DNA from: Phenylobacterium sp.
GTDB taxonomy: Bacteria; Pseudomonadota; Alphaproteobacteria; Caulobacterales; Caulobacteraceae
Assembly (NCBI GenBank): GCA_019264505.1
Contig: JAHUZY010000216.1
Span: forward strand, 1-6,828
Direction: 5' to 3'
DNA: 6,828 nucleotides
Shown here: positions 1 through 3,827 of the stretch, piece after piece
Layout of the letters: every line of letters begins with the position of its first letter
Position numbering within the stretch: the first letter of the stretch is position 1
Made by a program: the position numbers and the translations under genes
The notes under the pieces: generated by a model
The model's input: the letters and a program-made list of their open reading frames with translations, nothing else
What the model was told of the DNA's origin: nothing
Database searches by the model: none

Positions 1-211
1 CCAGAATGCCAATGCTGCGGGCGGCGAACAGGTCCAGGCACTCGATGAACACCCCGCGCTTGTCACCATAGGCCGCGTAGAGGCTCGAGCGGCTGATCCC
101 CATGGCGCTGACCAGATCGGCGAGGGACGTCGCCTGATAGCCCTTACGCCAGAACAGCAGCAGGGCGTTCTGGGTGGCGATGGTGCGGTGAAACTCTACA
201 GGACGGGCCAT
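1..211 (-). CDS. TetR-family transcriptional regulator, N-terminal part (gene continues past left edge)
   Basis: The 70 visible residues begin MARPVEFHRT and hold a complete TetR-type DNA-binding domain. Helix 1 is about residues 8-22, followed by the GYQATS turn (24-29) and the helix-turn-helix ADLVSAMGISRSSLYAAYGD at 31-50, then a FIECLDLF segment starting helix 4. The ligand-binding C-terminal domain lies outside the window, so the inducer cannot be guessed. TetR proteins are dimeric repressors that bind short palindromes. A 22-bp imperfect palindrome sits 8 bp upstream of this ATG, over the predicted promoter, which suggests autorepression. No Shine-Dalgarno precedes the ATG; the -10/-35 spacing puts +1 on the ATG, so the mRNA is probably leaderless. 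The gene diverges from the arsR-like gene. The family call is firm; the regulated function is unknown. Confidence 0.9.
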   Translation of the reverse strand, partial: MARPVEFHRTIATQNALLLFWRKGYQATSLADLVSAMGISRSSLYAAYGDKRGVFIECLDLFAARSIGIL

Positions 212-217
212 AGATTA

Positions 218-246
218 ATTATGGACTGATCGTTCCATAAAGGCAA
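218..246 (-). promoter_or_regulatory. Predicted promoter of the tetR-like gene (leaderless)
   Basis: Read on the minus strand, TTGCCT (246-241) and CATAAT (223-218) are separated by exactly 17 bp. They match the sigma-70 consensus at 4 of 6 and 5 of 6 positions. Six bases separate the -10 from position 211, the A of the start codon, so the predicted +1 is the ATG itself. This agrees with the missing Shine-Dalgarno. It is read from sequence only, with no transcript data. Confidence 0.6.
219..240. promoter_or_regulatory. Palindromic operator, probably for the TetR-family regulator
   Basis: Two perfect 7-bp arms, TTATGGA (219-225) and TCCATAA (234-240), flank a centre containing the symmetric GATC, giving 18 of 22 symmetric positions. 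The palindrome fills the spacer and overlaps the -10 of the predicted tetR promoter. Size, symmetry and position fit a TetR-dimer operator used for autorepression. It could also act on the divergent arsR-like gene, though that promoter lies about 50 bp away. Confidence 0.6.
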
Positions 247-288
247 TCCCGCGCGATCCTCAGATTTGCGGCTGATAAACCTGGAGCC

Positions 289-322
289 TTGTTCGCGGGC
301 GAGGTTCGACGATATTGGAACC
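289..322 (+). promoter_or_regulatory. Predicted promoter and operator-like inverted repeat of the arsR-like gene
   Basis: TTGTTC (289-294) and GATATT (311-316) are spaced by 16 bp and form a modest sigma-70 match. The predicted +1 falls on the ATG at 323. An inverted repeat, GGTTC (303-307) and GAACC (318-322) with 10 bp between, brackets the -10 and ends directly before the ATG. An ArsR dimer bound here would block RNA polymerase. No good Shine-Dalgarno precedes 323. The individual hexamers are weak, so this rests mainly on the consistent geometry. Confidence 0.4.
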
Positions 323-688
323 ATGGAACCCGCCGCCGCCATCACCGCTTTCGCCGCCCTCGCCCAGACCACCCGGCTCGAGACCTTTCGACTTCTGGTC
401 CGCCATGAGCCCCAAGGCCTGCCGGCCGGCGAGATCGCCCAGGCCATGGGCGCCCCCGCCAACACCATGTCAGCGCATCTGGCCGTGCTCAGTCGGGCGG
501 GCCTGGTCACGTCGGAGCGGCGCAGTCGCTCGATCATCTACCGCGCCGAACTGGCCCGAATTCAGGATCTGGCGCTTTTCCTGATGAAGGACTGTTGTGA
601 TGGTCAGGGGACGAGCTGCGGCCCCGTCTTCTCGCAGGACCCGGTCGCCCCTGGACACGCCGTGGCCTCCTCGGGGCTTGAGGACTGA
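323..688 (+). CDS. ArsR/SmtB-family metalloregulator with C-terminal Cys cluster
   Basis: The product is 121 aa with a winged helix-turn-helix: DPTR-like start region AQTTRLETFRLL (14-25), recognition region ANTMSAHLAVLSRAGLV (46-62), and wing SERRSRSIIYRAE (64-76). After the last helix it has DCCDGQGTSC (90-99), giving Cys91, Cys92 and Cys99. This resembles the C-terminal As(III)-binding triad (Cys95, Cys96, Cys102) described for Acidithiobacillus ferrooxidans ArsR. The alpha-3 ELCVCDLC-type site of E. coli ArsR is absent (GLPAGEIAQAMGAP instead). By inference it is a metalloid-responsive repressor. A start at 266 would add 19 residues with no family similarity; ATG 323 is preferred because MEPAAAITAFAAL matches the usual family N-terminus. 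No arsenic resistance genes adjoin it on the right, and the neighbour to the left is a divergent tetR-like gene, so it appears orphaned here. Confidence 0.88.
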   Translation: MEPAAAITAFAALAQTTRLETFRLLVRHEPQGLPAGEIAQAMGAPANTMSAHLAVLSRAGLVTSERRSRSIIYRAELARIQDLALFLMKDCCDGQGTSCGPVFSQDPVAPGHAVASSGLED

Positions 689-717
689 GGAGGGGAACGC
701 CCCTTCTCGTTCTATTT
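687..717 (+). terminator. Intrinsic terminator-like hairpin after the arsR-like gene
   Basis: A 9-bp stem pairs 687-695 (GAGGAGGGG) with 700-708 (CCCCTTCTC), including one G-T wobble, around an AACG tetraloop. It is followed by the moderately T-rich GTTCTATTT (709-717). The stem starts inside the stop codon. The tail is not a pure T-run, so termination may be partial. Confidence 0.55.
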
Positions 718-740
718 CATGCAACTAACGGCCCATCTGA

Positions 741-772
741 GACTTCTCTCTTAGGAATAAATGAGAGGAGTC
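741..772 (+). promoter_or_regulatory. Hairpin sequestering the Shine-Dalgarno of the 776 gene
   Basis: GACTTCTCTC (741-750) pairs along all 10 positions with GAGAGGAGTC (763-772), using nine Watson-Crick pairs and one U-G wobble, around a 12-nt A/U-rich loop (751-762). The right arm contains the whole GAGGAG Shine-Dalgarno (765-770), and the ATG at 776 begins four bases after the stem. If transcribed, the folded RNA would hide the ribosome site, as in RNA thermometers or other translational switches. The loop itself exposes AGGA (753-756) four bases before an in-frame ATG at 761, so folding could shift start choice. There is no T-run, which makes a terminator unlikely. Confidence 0.5.
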
Positions 773-775
773 ATC

Positions 776-985
776 ATGTCCGACCCCAAACCCAAGACCC
801 AGGCCGAAGCCGCCGCTCGCGCCATGGAGATGAAGGAGTCGATCACGCCCGACGCCCGTCCCGGCGCTGGCCGCACGTCGTCTGAGGGTATGAACCCACT
901 CCCTGATTCTGATGTGGCCCCGTCCGGGGCTTTCGACGCTGAAGGTCAGCGCCCGGTGCTTGAGCGTTCGCGAAAAGCGCGCTGA
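776..985 (+). CDS. Hypothetical 69-aa hydrophilic protein upstream of hpf
   Basis: I do not recognise this protein. The start at 776 has a strong GAGGAG Shine-Dalgarno five bases upstream; an in-frame ATG at 761 would add MRGVI. The 69 residues (MSDPKPKTQAEAAARAMEMK...) are highly charged, with no cysteine, no hydrophobic segment and no signal peptide. Residues 8-24 could form an amphipathic helix. The rest is rich in Pro, Gly, Asp and Ser and looks disordered, ending in a basic ERSRKAR. Its stop codon is 44 bp before the hpf start, on the same strand, with no terminator between, so an operon is likely. The last codons contain a segment complementary to the hpf Shine-Dalgarno region, which suggests translational coupling. 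The strong ribosome site and ordinary codon use support a real gene; function is unknown, though linkage suggests stationary-phase or stress expression. Confidence 0.65.
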   Translation: MSDPKPKTQAEAAARAMEMKESITPDARPGAGRTSSEGMNPLPDSDVAPSGAFDAEGQRPVLERSRKAR

Positions 986-1021
986 GGCCCACCCTTCCTC
1001 GAAATCCCTCAAACGCTCAGG
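959..1021 (+). promoter_or_regulatory. Long-range stem covering the hpf Shine-Dalgarno
   Basis: CTTGAGCGTT (959-968), in the final codons of the upstream gene, is complementary to AACGCTCAGG (1012-1021), with one wobble and eight consecutive perfect pairs in 961-968/1012-1019. The right arm takes in AGG of the hpf Shine-Dalgarno AGGAG (1019-1023). The left arm ends 15 bases before the stop codon at 983-985, so a ribosome finishing the upstream gene should cover and open it. This layout is typical of translational coupling. Pairing across a 43-nt loop is less certain than a local hairpin. Confidence 0.4.
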
Positions 1022-1029
1022 AGCCCGCA

Positions 1030-1353
1030 ATGCAGGTGCAGATCAACACCGCCAACAACATCGATGGCCGCGAAGCCCTGGCCCAGTCGATCGAGACTGA
1101 CGTTCGCCACCGCCTCTCGCGCTTTGAAGCTCGCCTGACCCGGATCGAAGTTCATGTCGGCGATGAAAACGGGGAACGCACCGAGGGCGACGACAAACGC
1201 TGCGTCATGGAGGCGCGGCCAGCTGGGCTTGGTCCGGTGACGGTCAGCGAACAGGCAGGGTCGATCGACCAGGCCACGGCTGGCGCGCTGGACAAACTCG
1301 CAACGGCGCTGGACCGGACTTTTGGCAAGCTCACCAACCGCAAGGGTCACTGA
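1030..1353 (+). CDS. hpf: HPF/RaiA-family ribosome-associated (hibernation) protein
   Basis: The product is 107 aa, a single S30AE (sigma-54 modulation protein/HPF) domain. The N-terminal strand MQVQINTANNID and helix GREALAQSIETDVRHRLSRFEARL (13-36) are followed by the strand IEVHVGD (39-45), an acidic loop (46-56), strands CVMEARP (58-64) and GPVTVSEQA (68-76), and a last helix SIDQATAGALDKLATALDRTFGKL (78-101). That is the beta-alpha-beta-beta-beta-alpha order of the family. Such proteins bind the 30S decoding region and silence ribosomes in stationary phase or stress. The length fits short HPF/RaiA forms and not the roughly 190-residue long HPF that is common in alphaproteobacteria and carries a dimerising C-terminal domain. 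So this may be a second, accessory paralogue. The Shine-Dalgarno AGGAG (1019-1023) is six bases from the ATG. The gene is probably co-transcribed with the 69-aa gene and is convergent with kdpE. Confidence 0.85.
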   Translation: MQVQINTANNIDGREALAQSIETDVRHRLSRFEARLTRIEVHVGDENGERTEGDDKRCVMEARPAGLGPVTVSEQAGSIDQATAGALDKLATALDRTFGKLTNRKGH

Positions 1354-1376
1354 GCTGGCCGCGGCGATCGGTCAGC
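1354..1376. terminator. Hairpin between the convergent hpf and kdpE genes
   Basis: GCTGGCCG (1354-1361) pairs with CGGTCAGC (1369-1376), including one G-T wobble, around a 7-nt loop. It begins directly after the hpf stop codon and contains the kdpE stop codon (1372-1374). Position suggests a shared terminator, but neither strand has a following T-run. Confidence 0.35.
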
Positions 1377-2070
1377 CGTCCTCCCCGGCCGCGAGCCGGT
1401 ATCCGACCCCGGGTTCTGTCAGCAGGACCCGGGGCGCGGACGGGTTTTCCTCCAGCTTCTGCCGAAGCTGAGCGACCAGAACCCTGACGAATTGGGCGTC
1501 GACGGAGGCGTCAGGCCCCCAGACGGCGGCGATGAGTTGCTTGTGCGTCACAACCCGCCCGGGGTGTCGCGCCAGGGTTCGGACCAGATCATACTCCCGG
1601 GGCGTAAGGCGCACCTCCTCCCCCTGCACATAGGCGCGACGCGTGGCGAAGTTGACCTCCAGCTCGGCGCTGCGGAAGCGCGCCCGCCCCGCCAGCCTCA
1701 GGTCACGTCCCCTCAGCGCCGCGCGGATACGCGCCAGCAGCTCTCCGACGGCGAAGGGCTTGTTGACGAAGTCGTCGGCCCCCAGGTCCAGCGCAGCAAT
1801 CTTCTCGTCCTCGAGGTCGCGCGCCGACAGGACGATGATGGGGGTCTCAGACCATTCGCGGAAACGCGCGATGACCGCCTTGCCGTCCATGTCGGGCAGA
1901 CCAAGGTCCAGGATGACCACATCACAGGGCTCCCCGGCCAGATGGCTGAGCGCTGCGGCCCCGGTGTCAGCTGTCGCCACGCCGTAGCCTGCCGCCGCCA
2001 GCGCTGGGCGCAGCGACCTCAGGATCTGTGGCTCATCATCGACGAGCAGAAGGTTGCCTGCGATGCTCAT
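1372..2070 (-). CDS. kdpE: KdpE-like response regulator (OmpR/PhoB family)
   Basis: The product is 232 aa. The receiver domain (about 5-120) has the acidic pair Asp11/Asp12, the phosphoacceptor Asp55 in VVILDLGLPDMDG, the switch Ser82 in VLSAR and Lys104 in NKPF. A winged-helix DNA-binding domain (about 130-227) includes EEVRLTPREYDLVRTLARHPG and a terminal EPGVGYRL hairpin. The overall pattern (LLVDDEPQILRSLRPAL, KPF.VGELLARIRAALR) is that of KdpE, which in E. coli activates kdpFABC, the high-affinity K+ pump operon. Its ATG overlaps the kinase stop codon as ATGA, and GGAGG lies four bases upstream, so the pair is translationally coupled. No kdpFABC genes are in the window, so the regulated target here is unknown; direct repeats at 3682-3701 are one candidate site. 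Confidence 0.88.
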   Translation of the reverse strand: MSIAGNLLLVDDEPQILRSLRPALAAAGYGVATADTGAAALSHLAGEPCDVVILDLGLPDMDGKAVIARFREWSETPIIVLSARDLEDEKIAALDLGADDFVNKPFAVGELLARIRAALRGRDLRLAGRARFRSAELEVNFATRRAYVQGEEVRLTPREYDLVRTLARHPGRVVTHKQLIAAVWGPDASVDAQFVRVLVAQLRQKLEENPSAPRVLLTEPGVGYRLAAGEDG

Positions 2071-3542
2071 GGGGCCTCCGGCAGGCTGAGGGTGACGATA
2101 AGTCCAGGTCCGTCAGGCCGACGCTGCGCTGAAACCTCGCCGCCCATGGCCTCCATCAGCCCTTTGACGATCGACAGTCCAAGACCGGCGCCCTGCAGGT
2201 TGGGGTTGGCGGACGGCGAACGATAGAACTTCTCGAAGATCAGGCCCAATTCGTCTTCTGGCGCGCCGGGTCCCTGGTCGCTCACCTGAACCAGAATCGT
2301 CTCCCCCGCCCGCCGTGCGGCGATGCGCACCTCACCGTCTTCGGGACTGAAACGCAGAGCGTTCTCCACCACGTTCGTGAGCGCCTGTTCAAAGAGGATG
2401 GCGTCGCCCCAACCGATGAGCGGCGCTTCGGGCAGATTGAGCGTAAGGCGGCGGTCGGGCCAGCGCGGGGCGTACCTGCGTTGAATGCGATCAAGCCCTT
2501 CGGCGACCTCGAAGGGGCTGGACTGGACCGCCAGGGCGTCCGCCTCCAGCCGGGTCATGCTCAGCAGATTGGCGACAAAGGCGTTCAGACGCTCGGCCTC
2601 CTCGGTGATGGTGTCGAGCAGGTCATCTCGCACATCTGGCTCGAAGACCCCGCCGAAGGTCTTGAGGCTTGTTGCTGAGGCCAGGATCGCGGCCAGAGGC
2701 GTTCGGAGATCATGGGAGATTGATGACAGCAGAGCGTTTCGCAGCGACTCCGTGCGGGTGCGGGCCTCGATCTCCGCCCAGGCCCTCCCAAGATGCGCCC
2801 GGGCGATGGCGGAGGCGCCCATGTCCAGGAGCACATGGATCAGTCTGAACTGGTCGATCTCCTCGGATTGGTCCAGCAACGGCCGCCATGCCGCAGCGCC
2901 GAGCTGTCGGCCGTCAGCCCAAAGCCCCCGCAATCGCCAGCCATCTGGTCCTTCCACGTGGGTCCCGACCACTTCGCACGCCCGAAGGGCCTCCATAAGG
3001 GCGGCCGACGGCGCCGCGGCTTCGGAGCAATAGACCTGCGTCCCGATGACGACGACAGCCTTCCCTTGCGCTGCCTCAGCCAGACCATCGGCCAAGCGTC
3101 GCGCGATGGGCGCTTCCTCGCCCAGGGCGGCGAAATCGCGCCCCGCTTCGAAGAGGACCGAAGTGGTCTGGGCCCGCTCGCGTGACTGTCGCGCCTGGTC
3201 GCGGACGCGACCCGCCAGCCCGCCCGTCAGCATGGCGACCGCCAGGAACACGATCAGGATGACGATGTCTTCGGATTCGATCCCGAAGGTGAAGCGCGGC
3301 TCGACCAGGTAGAAATTGTAGCTGACGAAGCCCAGCGCTGCGGAGAGATAGGCCGGTCCCGATCCGAGCCTCACGGCGCTGATCAGCACCGCGGCCAGAA
3401 ACACCATGGAAACTCGTGCGTAGCCGAGCTGTTGGTCCAACAGAAGCGCCAACAGGTTGGCTGCAAGCACCAGGAGGACGGCGCCGACATAGGACAGCCC
3501 CCGCCGATGGCGTTGGATCACGGTCAGGGCATGGTTGAGCAT
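2067..3542 (-). CDS. kdpD: KdpD-like sensor histidine kinase, short form without the N-terminal KdpD/Usp domains
   Basis: The product is 491 aa. It opens with four closely spaced hydrophobic segments (about 17-36, 42-57, 61-80, 91-110) that match the KdpD four-helix membrane domain (DUF4118), including VSMVFLAAVLISAVRLGSGP and SYNFYLVEPRFTF. A GAF-like region (about 125-250) follows, then HisKA with His277 in SSISHDLRTPLAAI, and a HATPase domain with N-box NVVENALRFSP (Asn394), G1 DQGPG (422-426), F-box IFEKFYR (435-441) and G2 GAGLGLSIV (451-459). All catalytic motifs are intact. Canonical KdpD is about 890 aa, with an N-terminal KdpD domain and a Usp domain that binds regulatory ligands. 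Both are absent, and no remnant of them is seen upstream. The start at 3542 has only a weak GGA upstream. It phosphorylates the downstream regulator, by inference. Confidence 0.87.
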   Translation of the reverse strand: MLNHALTVIQRHRRGLSYVGAVLLVLAANLLALLLDQQLGYARVSMVFLAAVLISAVRLGSGPAYLSAALGFVSYNFYLVEPRFTFGIESEDIVILIVFLAVAMLTGGLAGRVRDQARQSRERAQTTSVLFEAGRDFAALGEEAPIARRLADGLAEAAQGKAVVVIGTQVYCSEAAAPSAALMEALRACEVVGTHVEGPDGWRLRGLWADGRQLGAAAWRPLLDQSEEIDQFRLIHVLLDMGASAIARAHLGRAWAEIEARTRTESLRNALLSSISHDLRTPLAAILASATSLKTFGGVFEPDVRDDLLDTITEEAERLNAFVANLLSMTRLEADALAVQSSPFEVAEGLDRIQRRYAPRWPDRRLTLNLPEAPLIGWGDAILFEQALTNVVENALRFSPEDGEVRIAARRAGETILVQVSDQGPGAPEDELGLIFEKFYRSPSANPNLQGAGLGLSIVKGLMEAMGGEVSAQRRPDGPGLIVTLSLPEAP

Positions 3543-3577
3543 GGATGATCCGACGGCCCGCCGGGCCAGGTTTCGAG

Positions 3578-3627
3578 GGTTCGCCGACGCCCCGCGCAGA
3601 CCCGGAGGTCAGGGGCGTCGGCGAACC
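3578..3627. repeat. Perfect 16-bp inverted repeat with nested hairpin, kdpD leader
   Basis: GGTTCGCCGACGCCCC (3578-3593) and its exact reverse complement (3612-3627) flank an 18-bp loop. The loop contains a second palindrome, GACC (3599-3602) and GGTC (3607-3610) around CGGA. It lies 36-85 bp upstream of the kdpD-like start, probably within its untranslated leader. Neither strand has a T-run, so a standard terminator is unlikely. It may be an RNA stability or attenuation element, a protein-binding palindrome, or a dispersed genomic repeat. Confidence 0.8.
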
Positions 3628-3681
3628 GGGCCGGTAGCGGCCGGCCAGGATCAAGGCTGAGACCTGGGCGACCGAACGTCA

Positions 3682-3711
3682 ATTATGCGGCCATTATGCG
3701 GGTCTTATAAG
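3682..3711 (+). promoter_or_regulatory. Tandem 9-bp direct repeat plus -10, predicted promoter of the oxygenase transcript
   Basis: ATTATGCGG occurs at 3682-3690 and again at 3693-3701, a pitch of 11 bp, followed four bases later by TATAAG (3706-3711), a 5 of 6 match to the -10 consensus. There is no good -35 hexamer; the repeats occupy that region. Response regulators of the OmpR/PhoB family bind head-to-tail repeats at about 11-bp pitch over the -35, so this looks like an activator-dependent promoter, conceivably under the adjacent KdpE-like protein. Predicted +1 is near 3718. Each repeat also reads CATAAT on the minus strand, so the site could serve kdpD too. Confidence 0.45.
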
Positions 3712-3744
3712 CCCGCTGTGCTTGCCCCTCAGGCTGGGGCGCGG

Positions 3745-3770
3745 CTCTCTCGGCTCAGTTCCGAGGAGAG
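3745..3770 (+). promoter_or_regulatory. Hairpin sequestering the Shine-Dalgarno of the leader ORF
   Basis: CTCTCTCGG (3745-3753) pairs with CCGAGGAGAG (3761-3770) through nine base pairs with a single bulged G (3766), around a 7-nt loop (3754-3760). The right arm is exactly the strong Shine-Dalgarno GAGGAGAG (3763-3770) for the ATG at 3774. The folded form would block initiation on the leader ORF and, through coupling, on the oxygenase. A preceding GCCCC/GGGGC mini-stem (3724-3740) could stack on it. Confidence 0.5.
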
Positions 3771-3773
3771 GTC

Positions 3774-3827
3774 ATGTCCCCCACCCCGTCCCGTCGCGCT
3801 GTCAGCGCCGACCCCAGGCCGGCTTGA
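3774..3827 (+). CDS. 17-aa leader ORF, stop overlapping the oxygenase start
   Basis: The ORF runs ATG (3774) to TGA (3825-3827) and encodes MSPTPSRRAVSADPRPA. It has the best Shine-Dalgarno in the neighbourhood (GAGGAGAG, three bases upstream), whereas the oxygenase start has only AGG eight bases upstream. The stop and the oxygenase start share an A as TGATG, a classic termination-reinitiation arrangement. The peptide has four prolines and three arginines and no recognisable domain, so its translation probably matters more than its product. It could instead reflect a frameshifted N-terminus, but MLRPGQPAPWF is already a normal redoxin-domain start. Confidence 0.45.
   Translation: MSPTPSRRAVSADPRPA

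Larger units (their letters stand above)
3543..3773. other. Structured divergent intergenic region between kdpD-like and oxygenase genes
   Basis: This 231-bp gap holds no convincing gene. From left to right it contains a small GGCCC/GGGCC inverted repeat (3555-3567), the 16-bp inverted repeat at 3578-3627, a second GC-rich inverted repeat GGCCGG/CCGGCC (3629-3634 and 3641-3646), a tandem ATTATGCGG direct repeat (3682-3701), a TATAAG -10-like element (3706-3711) and a Shine-Dalgarno hairpin (3745-3770). On the minus strand, TTGACG (3682-3677) is a good -35-like hexamer for kdpD, but no matching -10 is seen at proper spacing. Confidence 0.6.

Noticed and set aside
266..322. Extended start for the arsR-like gene at 266.
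   Set aside because: The added 19 residues do not resemble ArsR N-termini, there is no ribosome site, and they would run through the predicted promoter and inverted repeat.
694..711. GGAAC (694-698) and CGTT (708-711) as an EcfG/sigma-T general stress promoter for the 776 gene.
   Set aside because: Only 9 bp separate the two elements instead of 16-17, and both lie within or beside the arsR terminator hairpin.
1492..2226. Long plus-strand open frame opposite kdpE.
   Set aside because: It is antisense to a clearly conserved response regulator and kinase end; the translation is low-complexity, as expected from GC-rich opposite-strand frames, with no recognisable domain.
3076..3654. Minus-strand frame overlapping the kdpD start, considered as a remnant of the missing KdpD N-terminal domain.
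   Set aside because: It is in a different frame from kdpD, shows no KdpD or Usp motif, and mostly overlaps the membrane-domain coding sequence.
3722..3826. TTG start at 3722 extending the oxygenase by 35 residues.
   Set aside because: The extra residues are Arg/Pro-rich and unlike redoxin domains, no ribosome site precedes the TTG, and the stretch contains the structured leader and the 17-codon ORF in another frame.
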